NCBI RefSeq assembly: GCF_038502225.1
Contig: NC_091378.1
Coordinates: forward strand, 7,801,035-7,865,034
DNA: 64,000 bases
DNA from: Cherax quadricarinatus
Lineage: Eukaryota; Arthropoda; Malacostraca; Decapoda; Parastacidae
Direction of reading: 5' to 3'
In this document: in pieces, positions 52,326-64,000 of the stretch
Layout of the letters: each line of letters opens with the position of its first letter
Position numbering within the stretch: the first letter of the stretch is position 1
Made by a program: the position numbers and the translations under genes
The notes under the pieces: generated by a model
Told to the model about the DNA's origin: nothing
Seen by the model: the letters and a program-made list of their open reading frames with translations, nothing else
Databases searched by the model: none

Positions 52326-53014
52326 AGAAGGGGTTACTAGCTAGCTCTCGGCATTTTAGTCACCTCTTACGACACGCATGGCTTACGGAGGAAGAATTCT
52401 TCTCCACTTCCCCATGGACATAGGAAATAAACAAGAATAAGAACTAGTAAGAAAATAGAAGAAAACCCAGAAGGGTGTGTGTATATATGTTTGTACATGC
52501 ATATGTAGTGTGTGTGACCTACGTGTAAGTAAAAGTAACAAGACGTACCTAAAATCTTCCATGTTTATGAGACAGAAAAAAGACCCCAGCGATCTTACCA
52601 TCATGCAAAACAAGCTATATTAGCATATAAAATATTCTTATGCTCAAGTAAGACTTCTTGTGTTTACAACGGAAACAATATTCGTCAGAATAAATATTAA
52701 CATGCCTACGTAAGGAGCTGTGTTATTGTGTATATGTTGGTGAGTAAAAGAAAACGAGTTTTATGCTTTGTTGGTAAGAAAAAAAAAAATCTGAAAAACA
52801 AGATTTTCTTGGGACAACGTTTCGCTTTGTGGAGAGCTTAAATTAATGCAGAGAGCGAAATGCTGTCCAATTGTAGTTTTATTTAGAGCGAAATGTTGTC
52901 TTTTCTTCATCACCGATAAGATTACGACGTTAGGATCACGTGTTAGCACAGTTTTGATCGCTGTTTGTGGGGTAACTCTTCCTTCGTATGAAAAGAGTGA
53001 CGAATATTTGTATG
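52326..53014. other. Unannotated; hairpin relics at 52800-52910
   Basis: GGGACAACGTTTCGCTTTGT with its partner GCAGAGAGCGAAATGCTGTC, and TTTAGAGCGAAATGTTGTC, are related to the GTC-type hairpin elements. No gene is seen. Confidence 0.4.
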
Positions 53015-53016
53015 GA

Positions 53017-53088
<72 letters not shown>
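53015..53088. repeat. (GA)n microsatellite
   Basis: About 68 bp of GA. Confidence 0.95.
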
Positions 53089-53267
53089 CTGCTTATGTAG
53101 AGCGAAGCATCAAGTCTTACCTTTACCTGGGTTTAATGAGTTTCACAGCACTTAAAAGTAGGCAAGATTTCCCCGAGGACCCGAGTAAGTTGCTTCCTAC
53201 ACATTTCTACAACCAGTATGTCCACTGGTATGTCGCAAGCGAGAGAGAGAAAGAGAGGGGGAAAGAG

Positions 53268-53269
<2 letters not shown>

Positions 53270-53329
<60 letters not shown>
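53270..53329. repeat. (TG)n microsatellite
   Basis: About 29 TG units after a GA-rich patch. Confidence 0.95.
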
Positions 53330-53330
<1 letters not shown>

Positions 53331-53735
53331 AGATAAGGTGACCTCTGACTGACAGACAGACAGACACTCTCAAACATACACACGCCCTTCCCACCCTTTC
53401 CCACCTCCTCACCACTCTCCCTGTCCCCCTCCCTGTACCCATCTCTCTCCCCCTTACAACTCCCCATTTTCCTCTCATCTTCCTCCTCTCTCTTTCTCCC
53501 CACCTCTCTCTCTTTTCCTCTACCCCTCTTTCTCTCTTCTCTCTCTCTCTTCCTCTGCCCCTCTTTCTCTTCACCTTTCCCTCTCTTTCTCTCTACCACT
53601 CTTCCTACCTATCTTGGGCACACGCACGCACACACACACACAGATAACACACGAATACCCACACCCAATAACACCCAAACACACACCCACACTGAAACAC
53701 CCACTCCCCAACATAAATACACACAGTACAGAAGG
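53330..53735. repeat. CT-rich and CA-rich low-complexity sequence
   Basis: Pyrimidine-rich to about 53600, then ACAC-rich to 53735. Long frames here are compositional. Confidence 0.8.
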
Positions 53736-55335
53736 GTAACAGATATAACGAGAAAGCCAGGATGAGCCCTTGGTTCACCCAAAGGTGTAGGGAGGCTAAA
53801 ACCAAGTGTGCTAGAGAATGGAAGAAGTATAGAAGGCAAAGGACCCAGGAGAATAAGGAGAGCAGTTGCAGAGCCAGAAATGAATATGCACAGGTAAGAA
53901 GGGAGGCCCAAAGGCAATATGAGAATGACATAGCAGCGAAAGCTAAATCTGACCCGAAGCTGTAGTACAGTCACATCAGGAAGAAAGCAGTCAAGGACCA
54001 GGTAATCAGGCTGAGAAAGGAAGGAGGACAGATCACAAGAAACGACTGCAAAGTAGGTGAGGAGCTCTACATGAGATTCAAAGAAGTGTTCACAGTGGAG
54101 ACAGAAGGGACTCCAGAAAGACAGAGGCGGGGTTCACCATCACGTGTTGGACACAATACATACAACCGAGGAAGAAGTGAAGAGGCTGCTAAGCGAGCTA
54201 GATACCTCAAAGGCAATGGAGCCAGATAACATCTCTTCATGGGTCTGAGAGAGGGAGCAGAGGCGCTATGTGTGCCACTAACAACAATCTTTAACACATC
54301 TATCGAACAGGGCGACTACCTGAGGTATGGAAGACAGCAAATGTAGTCCCAATATTTAAAAAAGGAGACAGACACGAAGCATTAAACTACAGACCAGTGT
54401 CACTAACATGTATAGTATGCAAAGTCATGGAGAAGATTATCAGGAGAAGAGTGGTAGAACACCTAGAAAGGAATGAGCTTATCAACGACAGCCAGCACGG
54501 GTTCAGGGACGGATATCCTGTGTCACAAACCTACTGGAGTTCTATGACAGGGTGAGAGCAGTAAGACAAGAGAGGAGTGGGTAGACTGCATTTTCTTGGA
54601 CTGTAAGGCGCTGGACACAGTTCCACACAAGAGATTAGTGCAATAGCTGGAGGACCAAGCAGGGACAACAGGGAAGGCACTACAATGGATCAGGGAATAC
54701 CTGTCAGGAAGACAACAGCGAGTCATGGTGCGTGGCAAGGTGTCAAGAGTGGGCACCTGTAATGAGTGGAGTTCCACAGAGGTCAGTCTTAGGATCGGTG
54801 CTGTTTCTGGTATTTGTGAACGACATGACGGAAGGAAAAGACTCCGAAGTGTCCCTGTTTGCGGATGATGTGAAGTTGATGAGAAGAATTCAGTCGGACG
54901 AGGACCAGGCAGAACTTCAAAGGGATCTGGACAGGTTGCAGGCCTTGTCCAACAACTGGCTCCTGGAGTTCAACCCCACCAAGTCATGAAGTCATGAAGA
55001 TTGGGGAAGGGCAAAGAACACCACAGACGGAGTACGGTCTAGGGGGGAAAGAGACTACAAACCTCACTCAAGGAAAAGGATCTTGGGGTGAATATAACAC
55101 CGGGCACATCTGCTGCAGCATGCTGGCGCTTAGCAAACTTAAGAACAGCATTCCGACATCTCAATAAGCAATCGTTCAGAACCCTGGACACCGTGTACAT
55201 TAGGCCTATATTGGAGTATGCGACACCAGTTTGGAACCCTCACCTAGCCAAGCACGTAAGGAAATTAGAGAAAGTGCAAAGGTTTGCAACAAAACTAGTC
55301 CTGGAGCTAGGGGGCATGTCCTCCACAGGATAATT
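53736..55335 (+). pseudogene. CR1-like ORF2 copy with frameshifts and stops
   Basis: Pieces of the family at 34530-35354, in order: MSPWFTQRCREAKTKCAREW (53762 onward, the linker between endonuclease and RT), a region with GACTACCTGAGGTATGGAAG and CAGCACGGGTTCAGGGACGG (NDSQHGFR-like), FLDCKALDTVPHKRL in place of DFxKAFDxVPH, SGVPQRSVLGSVLF (54732 frame), SLFADDVKLMRRIQSDEDQA, then VYIRPILEYATPVWNPHLAK (55088 frame) and a stop near 55334. The endonuclease and the last part of the C-terminus are missing. A changed palm motif and many shifts show it is inactive. Confidence 0.85.
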
Positions 55336-55640
55336 ATATAGCTCACAATAAACTAGCTGCTTCTATTCACAGGATAGTGAGCGTAATAAACAACATCGAA
55401 AATCGAAAAAATCCATGAAAAGATACCGTTGCTGTACGAGCTAACAGAATACAGTGATGAGACTTACGTACTTGTATCATTATCATTAATGTGGCGTTTG
55501 CAGGTTGTACTTACGCTAAATTTAAACTGTATATAATACAGAGGTCTCCTGTAAAATATACTGGTGAGTATTTGTGTCGCTCTGTTCATAACTCGGAGTT
55601 CTATAGTGTTCTGGGAAACTCCTATTAATTTCCTTCTCTC
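55336..55640. other. No feature recognised
   Basis: Nothing supported. Confidence 0.3.

Positions 55641-55708
<68 letters not shown>
55641..55708. repeat. (TA)n microsatellite
   Basis: About 66 bp of TA. Confidence 0.95.
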
Positions 55709-55712
<4 letters not shown>

Positions 55713-55995
55713 AACAAGGGATACAAGATGCAAAACAACAACAGGGGGAGTTGAATGATATCACTAGGCTTTTCTCGTTGAAATTAACACATCAGGAGCT
55801 TGCAGCGTTGTAGAAAAGAGGAAGTCCAAGCAATATATGCTATGGGAGTTCTTTGCCTAAGTGCTTCAGAAGAATGCAATGTATATTTTTCAACTTTTTC
55901 AGTTAACACTCCTTACTTCTCTTCGTCATTAAGAATACTAGTAGGAATGGAAGATGGAATATTGATTAAAATATAATACAACGGTGGTAGTAGCA
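55709..55995. other. No feature recognised
   Basis: Nothing supported. Confidence 0.3.
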
Positions 55996-56296
55996 GTGGA
56001 ACAGTAGTAGTAATAGTAGCAGTAATAGCATTAATGGTTGTAGCAGCAATAGCAATAGCAGTAGTAGTATTAGCAGTAGTAACAGTAATAGTAACAGTGG
56101 TGGTGGTGGTGTTGGAAGTAGCAGTAGCACTAGTTGCAATAGCAGCCGCAGTAGCAACAGTTGTAGCAGTAGTAGTCGTAGTAGCAGCAGCAGTAGCAGC
56201 AGCAGAAGTAGTAGTAGTAGTAGCAGGAGTTGTAGTAGCAGTAGCACTAGTTGCAATAGCAGCCGCAGTAGCAACAGTTGTAGTAGTAGTAGTCGT

Positions 56297-56334
<38 letters not shown>

Positions 56335-56380
56335 TAACAGGAGTGGTAGTAGTGGTGGTGGTGGTGGTGGTAGTATAGTA
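55996..56380. repeat. (GTA/GCA)n trinucleotide tract
   Basis: Mixed GTA, GCA and GTG trinucleotides. A segment of about 60 bp containing AGTTGCAATAGCAGCCGCAG occurs at about 56130 and again at 56250. Val/Ala-rich and Leu-rich frames are artefacts. Confidence 0.9.
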
Positions 56381-56419
56381 GTAGTAGAAATAATAATACT
56401 GTCATCGTTTCCCTTGATA

Positions 56420-57180
56420 ATGTTTGTTTGGCCAAGAACCGTCACTTTCCTCGCCGCTTTCAGCTTACCCTAACTTCTCTCTTAAATCTGCTACTGATCA
56501 TGTTTATCCTTCCATCTGACAAATGCATTTCGGTGGTTGACCTTAATCACGAGGATTACCTCCAGCAACAGAACTTTCCACCTCAAACGTGGTACTCTAA
56601 GCTCTGTCCACCTGAATTTGATCTCGTTTGACGTTTTTATATTATCTGTCCTCTTAAACTTATTCCTTTGGGCTTCTCTAAATTCTAAAAGTGATGTTTC
56701 TATTCGTCTCATCATTTTCTCTAGAGAATCTTCTCTCATCCTCTTCCCTCTTGGCAAGAGAATGGTTCTTTTCCTCTTGTTTACCTCCCTCACTCAAGAC
56801 TTCATCGAACGTGTACAGGTACATCTTGGTATAAACCTTGGTAATAAATACCGACAAGTTGGTTTAGAAAGACACGTAAGCAAACACTTTCCCAATAAAT
56901 ATATCGTAGTATTTGCTTACGTGTCTTTCTAAACCACAGGTACATCTTACCTATATGATGCTAAGTCTTGAGGTTGAGTCTCTATTTAACAATGTTCCTC
57001 TTGATGATATTCTCATAGTGAAGGCCAGTGAAGAGTTATTTCATGTATCTGTGCATAATGATGCCTTGATCTTCCTCGCCTTTATGTGGACTGATTTTTT
57101 TCCTTCCAAAGTAACTTGCATTCTTAAACCTTCCGTGTTGCTATGTGCACACTTCTATGCCCTATTCTTGTTAAACTTTA
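56420..57180 (+). pseudogene. Penelope-like element RT fragment
   Basis: Frames show SDKCISVVDLNHEDYLQQ (about 56514-56567), resembling the N-terminal ADKGNxVVxxDxxDY block of PLE RTs, and SLEVESLFNNVPLDDIL (about 56963-57013), the PLE counterpart of the catalytic Asp block. There are frameshifts, and a 108-bp hairpin insertion lies at 56828-56935. The YxDD region is not found. Confidence 0.65.
56815..56948 (+). mobile_element. Small hairpin insertion with 13-bp TSD
   Basis: The direct repeat ACAGGTACATCTT at 56815-56827 and 56936-56948 bounds a 108-bp insert. The insert has inverted arms GGTTTAGAAAGACACGTAAG and CTTACGTGTCTTTCTAAACC around CCCAATAAATATATCG. It shares TAAATACCGACA and the arm with 39823-39965. 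The hammerhead-like core itself is absent. Confidence 0.8.
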
Positions 57181-57600
57181 TGGTTTAACACACACACATA
57201 CACAGAATATTTACAAAATGTTCTGTTTCCTGCTGTTGCGTTGCTAGCCTCCTGTCTAGCGTCGCTATGGAGACGAAGTTTTAGTTCTCTGGCTACGTAA
57301 CTCATGTCTCTTCAAACCCTTTTTTGATTACCATTACAATTTTGCTCTTATCAGTTTCAATGCTGAATGGAAATCGATGGAATTGTTCTATTTCCCTAAT
57401 GCTTTTGTCCACCAGTCGGTGGCAGACGTTTTTTTCTTTCCGTCTATTGCCTCTTTTCGCCAAGAACAATGTTCTTACTCCTACTCTCCCTCAGCGTCTG
57501 TTATTCTTAATTTCTCGACTTTGAGGTTTACACTCTTCGTAGATCATTTTCTTGTCTTGGATATCCTCCCATTTTTGAAAAAAATTCTGCCACTACCATG
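57181..57600. other. Possible decayed PLE continuation
   Basis: Frames such as 57324-57604 run on after the PLE fragment, but no conserved motif is visible. Confidence 0.3.
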
Positions 57601-57755
57601 CTAAATGGACTTTTTATCCTAAATGGACTTTTTATCCTAAATGGACTTTTTATCCTAAATGGACTTTTTATCCTAAATGGACTTTTTATCCTAAATGGAC
57701 TTTTTATCCTAAATCGACTTTTTATCCTAAATGGACTTTTTATCCTAAATGGACT
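57601..57755. repeat. 18-bp tandem repeat, ~8.5 copies
   Basis: Unit CTAAATGGACTTTTTATC with a single G-to-C variant. It encodes LNGLFI repeats in one frame. Confidence 0.95.
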
Positions 57756-58039
57756 TCTGCAAAAATTTGGTTATTTGCTCAATCTCTATTACAAAACTGC
57801 AGTCTTAACACCCTCTTTCAAATTTTCATTTTGTAAAACTAATATACTTCATAGTAATCGTTTAAATATTCTTCATGTCACCAATTCTTCCCGTTTCCAT
57901 TCCATTTCTTGTTTCTTCTGATCTCTCAAAAACCTTCTGAAAAGGGGCTGCTGTTTCTCATAGTGAGTACAAATGAAGTGTCAAACCATTAATAAAAATT
58001 ATTACGCAAGAAAATTGGATATAACATATAATTTAAATT
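57756..58039. other. No feature recognised
   Basis: Nothing supported. Confidence 0.3.
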
Positions 58040-58115
58040 CTCACTAGCCATGGGTTCTAACCCTACCCTTACCGTGATTTATTTATAACTGTATTATTAC
58101 GATTTCATGAGTCAA
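58040..58115 (+). mobile_element. tRNA-SINE 3' fragment
   Basis: B-box-like CATGGGTTCTAACCCTACCC followed by the diverged tail ACTGTATTATTACGATTTCA. Confidence 0.6.
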
Positions 58116-58144
58116 TTCACAAGTTGCTCTCAATTCGTAGGAAA

Positions 58145-58270
58145 ATTTCCACACGCCGTTTCGGTCTCTCGCGGACCATTATCGAATCACGACTGAATAA
58201 GAATGCAGGAATGTTGAAACATCATTGCTTAAGCATCATTTCGGTCCTTTCTACGCCATCATCAAGTCAA
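58145..58270 (-). mobile_element. Hairpin-element relic pair
   Basis: CCGTTTCGGTCTCTCGCGGA and CATTTCGGTCCTTTCTACGC resemble reverse-strand GGACCGAAACG motifs. A forward relative (GGGACCGAAACGTCG) lies at about 59054. Confidence 0.45.
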
Positions 58271-60485
<2,215 letters not shown>

Positions 60486-60489
60486 GTCT

Positions 60490-60625
60490 TCGGTATCTTT
60501 ATTACCGAAACACTTCGTCTCCGAAGTCAAATACAGGCGTTTTTAGGACTCGCATGCCATGAGTTCAAACCCCACCCGTTCAGTGATTTGTTTTCGATAG
60601 TGTTATTACGATTTCATGAGTCAAT
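60490..60625 (+). mobile_element. Hairpin relic followed by tRNA-SINE end
   Basis: TCGGTATCTTTATTACCGAA and CACTTCGTC resemble the hairpin family's arm. Then CATGAGTTCAAACCCCACCC (B-box) and the tail AGTGTTATTACGATTTCATG. Confidence 0.55.
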
Positions 60626-60739
60626 CCCTCGGCCTTGAGTGTAGGTCAGTCCCCAAGCCAAAACCAGGGGCGTGAGACCAGGCATTATACATGGGAACAT
60701 CACAATGCACTACTCAGAAACAAGTGGCGGTATATACAC

Positions 60740-60865
60740 ATAAAGATCACGGCCAGCAAGATTCGAACCCACATTTGTTGTTGTTCACGACTGTGGCTTA
60801 AGGCGTAGCAGTGGGAGAGTAAGCCACGTGGGTTCGAATCATGGTGACCGCGGTCTTTGTGTACT
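60740..60865. mobile_element. Inverted pair of tRNA-like SINE heads
   Basis: Reverse AAGATTCGAACCCACAT and forward CACGTGGGTTCGAATCATGG are two B-boxes facing each other, with outer sequences GATCACGGCC and GACCGCGGTC. Confidence 0.65.
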
Positions 60866-61174
60866 GAAGCATAAGTGGGTTGGCGTCACAGATAAACGAG
60901 GCTCACTTGCGTAAGTACATCATGTTCAACATCAATTTATTACAGGAGTTACACAAGATTTCACCCGTACCAAGACACCATTATGTTGCTGAATCAATAC
61001 AGTGTCATGTTACTTATGGGCCCCACACACCTGTGACGTTAGCAGCTGCAAACCTCTTTTGCTTAGGCATATGAGAACTAGCTGCAGGAATGTTTTAGGC
61101 AGAGACTGACCATCATCTATCAAGGCTGAGGGACTAGTCACCTTAAGATTACTTCTACTGTCTCCAGTGTAATA
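60866..61174. other. No feature recognised
   Basis: A 64-codon frame at 60880-61074 lacks a recognisable domain. Confidence 0.3.
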
Positions 61175-61255
61175 CTCGACTGTATTCTACTGAAGAAGCC
61201 AGTTACGTAGGCGAAACTATTCGGCAATTAACATGCCCACTTGCTGCACATATCT
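61175..61255 (+). mobile_element. Hairpin element fragment, hammerhead-like
   Basis: CTACTGAAGAAGCCAGTTACG then TAGGCGAAACTATTCGGCAA, ending TGCTGCACATATC. The core order is kept (CTGAAGA, short stem, GAAAC) but stem II is imperfect. Confidence 0.55.
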
Positions 61256-61286
61256 TTTTCATCAAAGGGCAGGTATTTGATACTAT

Positions 61287-61445
61287 CAGTAATGTAGATG
61301 TGGGGTGAGGCAGAGAAGAATACAAGTGGTCAGGGTGAGGCTGAACAGAGTTTAGTACTGAGGGATGTAGATGTGGGGAGAGACAGATGAAGAATACAAG
61401 TGGTCAGGGTGAGGCTGAACAAGGTTTAGTACTGAGGGATGAAGG
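61287..61445. repeat. ~75-bp direct duplication
   Basis: Both copies contain AAGAATACAAGTGGTCAGGG and TTTAGTACTGAGGGATG. Confidence 0.85.
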
Positions 61446-61957
61446 GAGGGTAGTAGAACAGGGTGAGAGGTGAGGGATAATATGGGGCGTGCTGAGGAGT
61501 GAAGAAGAATAGTGGTAAGAAGTAACTAGTGATGAAAAGTAGGGAGGGGTGGTAAAGGGTGACGTTAGGCAAGAAAATCTGGAAATCTAAATATCACTTT
61601 GACCTGTAAAGAGCAAGACGTCGTCCTAATAAAAGCCTGTCCCACAACCTTTGTCTTTCCTGCACTATTGTCTTCAAAGCAAAATAAAGGTGCCGTTCTC
61701 CCCATCACACGCTGTTTAACCTTGAAATTGGGATGTAGCAGACAGCAACAAAAATTCTGGGAAAATCTGAAGAGTGCACCCAAGAGTGAATTGGAATTAA
61801 AGAATAAAGAGAATGCGTAGAATGTTTATCACAATAAAAATCTACCGACTACACGAGGGTAATTAAGACTATATGTAACCTGTATATCATTAGTCAAGGA
61901 GAGTTTAAAATTTAATATAGCGATTACGATAAATTAAAAATATAAAAAGTAGCAAAA
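61446..61957. other. No feature recognised
   Basis: Nothing supported. Confidence 0.3.

Positions 61958-62030
<73 letters not shown>
61958..62030. repeat. (TA)n microsatellite
   Basis: About 70 bp of TA. Confidence 0.95.
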
Positions 62031-62031
<1 letters not shown>

Positions 62032-62197
62032 TATTATTATTATTATTATAATCCAGGGGGAAGCGCTAAACCCGGAGGATTATACAGCGCCTGGGGGGGG
62101 ATGTGGAAGGCATTCAGGCTTAATTCGGGGAACTGGAGCACAGATCCAATTTCCTAAATCAAGAGCCCCTCACCAACATCAAGGAACCTTCCTTGAG

Positions 62198-62202
<5 letters not shown>
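62031..62202 (-). mobile_element. SINE-like repeat with (AAT)n tail
   Basis: Reverse copy of 30483-30660: the (ATT)n at 62033-62050 is the tail, followed by GGGGAAGCGCTAAACCCGG... and ending CCTTCCTTGAGGGGA. (TA)n lies on both sides. Confidence 0.75.

Positions 62203-62253
<51 letters not shown>
62203..62253. repeat. (TA)n microsatellite
   Basis: About 50 bp of TA. Confidence 0.95.
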
Positions 62254-62258
<5 letters not shown>

Positions 62259-62261
62259 GGC

Positions 62262-62340
62262 GGGGTGACCCGAAAAGAAGACACACTTACATCATCATTC
62301 ACTCCACAGTCTTGCCAGAGGCGTGCCGATACTGCCATTC
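62262..62340 (-). mobile_element. RTE-like 3' UTR fragment
   Basis: CGGGGTGACCCGAAAAGAAG and CATTCACTCCACAGTCTTGC match the reverse of the RTE 3' UTR, as in 2608-2690. Confidence 0.65.
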
Positions 62341-62705
62341 GAAAACTATGAAATATTTATACAAAACCGAGATATGAATGCAAGAAGAGGAAAATTTAAA
62401 TGTTACTAAATGCCTTATTTAGTGGCGAAAAACACTGTACATTCACAGAAGAAATTATCCAATATCGTTGAACGAAGCGTCGTTATAACAAAGGTTACTC
62501 TGTATAGAGCGTCTTCTCATCCAGCGCAAAAATATACTACTAGAAACACGAACTCAACATTTTCCACAGAGTTCGCCTGAATGATGTATAAAGGAGAGAA
62601 AAATCTTGAGTATCCAGTGGAGCGCAACAGCAGACGACACATCGGCCAAACTTTATTCTTCTTCAGTAAAATTATATACATTAGCCTTGTGCTGCTGCTA
62701 TATTC
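62341..62705. other. No feature recognised
   Basis: Nothing supported. Confidence 0.3.
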
Positions 62706-63030
62706 TATATGAAGAGCGTACGACGGAAGGTCCAAACAACGAAGAGCGTACGACGGAAGGTCCAAACAACGAAGAGCGTACGACGGAAGGTCCAAACAAC
62801 GAAGAGCGTACGACGGAAGGTAAAAACAACGAAGAGCGTATGACGGAAGGTCCAAACAACGAAGAGCGTATGACGGAAGGTCCAAACAACGAAGAGCGTA
62901 CGACGGAAGGTCCAAACAACGAAGAGCGTACGACGGAAGGTCCAAACACCGAAGAGCGTACGACGGAAGGTCCAAACAACGAAAAATGTACGAAGGAAGG
63001 TCGAAGCAACGAAGAGCGTATGATTTAACA
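62706..63030. repeat. 30-bp minisatellite, ~10-11 copies
   Basis: Unit GAAGAGCGTACGACGGAAGG plus TCCAAACAAC. Frames on both strands stay open (NEERTTEGP repeats). Degenerate units continue to about 63100. Confidence 0.95.
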
Positions 63031-63545
63031 TCCAAACGACGAAGAGCGTACGAGGTAGGGTTCAAACAACTAAGAACGTATAACCAAAACCTTCAAACAA
63101 CGCAATGCGTACTTCAACAAAGCTAAACGAGGCGACAAATCAGGAGAGAAGAACAAACATCAGCAGAGAAACGATCCATCTACCTGCCTCCAGACAGCGA
63201 CACAACCCGGAATTAAACTCCGCCTGCAACAATGACACTTGCAATTTCCGGGTCGCGTAGATAAAAAAAATCACGATGAGTCAAACTGTTTTTCTTTAGC
63301 TAAATTTCCAAGTTATAATTTTTAGTTCTTAAAAGTATAGAAGTCGGATCCAGATGGAAATAGACCCGTTAGTGAAAAAATGAACACATCGCAGAACATT
63401 CATTTATTGTTTTAAATGTTTATTCCCAGCTGAACTTTCATTATATAAGACTTAATGAAACTAAATACTTAACGTGACGTTAACCCAATAAACTTTTTTT
63501 CTGCATCTCGTGTTTCTGCTTCAATTATACTGTAAATGTATGATA
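63031..63545. other. No feature recognised
   Basis: Nothing supported beyond degenerate 30-bp units at the start. Confidence 0.3.
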
Positions 63546-63589
63546 AACACACACACACACACACACAATACATATATATATATATATAA

Positions 63590-63664
<75 letters not shown>

Positions 63665-63678
63665 GTGTGTGTGTGTGT
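63546..63678. repeat. (CA)n, (TA)n and (TG)n microsatellites
   Basis: CA run, about 85 bp of TA with AAATATA interruptions, then a short TG run. Confidence 0.95.
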
Positions 63679-63835
63679 AAAACAACCACTGTGAAAGAAT
63701 AGTGAAATTCTTTTGATGTATTGCTTATATAGTTCCTTGATAATGTGAGAAGTCACGAAAGCGCTTGGAATTTCAATATTCTTTCATAGTGGTTGTTTTG
63801 CATATTCTAATATCACATGTTTACTGTGATCTTAT

Positions 63836-63840
<5 letters not shown>
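63679..63840 (-). mobile_element. PLE-derived foldback, shortened
   Basis: Left arm AACAACCACTGTGAAAGAAT; right part GTCACGAAAGCGCTTGGAAT and TTGTTTTGCATATTC, ending GTGATCTTATTGCA at (TA)n. Most of the left arm is deleted. Confidence 0.65.

Positions 63841-63897
<57 letters not shown>
63841..63897. repeat. (TA)n microsatellite
   Basis: TA tract after the PLE-type terminus. Confidence 0.95.
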
Positions 63898-63899
<2 letters not shown>

Positions 63900-64000
63900 A
63901 TATTTTTTTAAAGTATAAACTAATGTATTTGCTACGTTTAATTTAGTATGGACTGAGGAAAAAAAATATAGTTTCCATGAATGAGGTTGGGACGGTGACT

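Noticed and set aside
55966..56445. Leu-rich and Val/Ala-rich frames resembling membrane proteins
   Set aside because: They are trinucleotide (GTA/GCA) repeat translations.
62517..63065. 182-codon minus-strand and 140-codon plus-strand frames
   Set aside because: Products of the 30-bp minisatellite.

Overview
This is a repeat-dominated piece of a eukaryotic nuclear genome. It most likely comes from a decapod crustacean, perhaps a crayfish; that assignment is inferred from the repeat families and no species-specific gene confirms it. There is no operon structure, no complete host gene and no CRISPR array. The window holds non-LTR retrotransposons (an RTE-like family, a CR1 family, a second CR1-like family and an RNase H-bearing family), Penelope-like element (PLE) remnants, tRNA-derived SINEs, MITE-like elements in (TA)n tracts, many short hairpin insertions, and very large minisatellite and microsatellite arrays.

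Layout. 1-8 kb: (TA)n tracts with foldback and MITE insertions, an RTE-like copy with an open reverse transcriptase ORF (770-2296), an inverted second RTE 3' end (2608-2986), then a CR1 copy with the tail of ORF1 and an open ORF2 (4553-7498). The CR1 lies between ~205-bp inverted arms. 8-19 kb: hairpin insertions, SINEs, decayed RT fragments, and a DNA-transposon-like element whose interior is a 15-bp array (16411-17875). 20-32 kb: CR1 and RTE fragments, several minisatellites, MITE copies, PLE-derived foldbacks, and a 39-bp array of 1.3 kb. 32-41 kb: a CR1-like RT remnant (34530-35354), an RNase H-type remnant, a MITE, a 147-bp inverted repeat made from a tRNA-SINE, and a minus-strand CR1 pseudogene. 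41.3-42.7 kb: an unidentified 441-codon frame interrupted only by TAA/TAG. 43-45 kb: a 24-bp array of 2 kb. 45-64 kb: more hairpin insertions, RTE, CR1-like and PLE pseudogenes, simple repeats, and an unidentified ORF (47418-47969).

Two signals stand out. First, about 20 short insertions share the motif CTGANGAAG, a stem, then GAAACG, and end near AATAAA. In the better copies this folds like a type I hammerhead ribozyme, with compensatory base changes between copies. Five copies have target-site duplications of 11-18 bp, and at least four sit inside other retroelements. Second, the frame at 42663-41341 (minus) runs from ATG to TGA with ten internal TAA/TAG codons, no TGA and no visible frameshift. 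That is unlike ordinary neutral decay.

How the parts relate: the retroelement copies are hosts for later insertions, so the window records a nested insertion history. The non-LTR and PLE reverse transcriptases are the likely source of the activity that moved the SINEs and hairpin elements.
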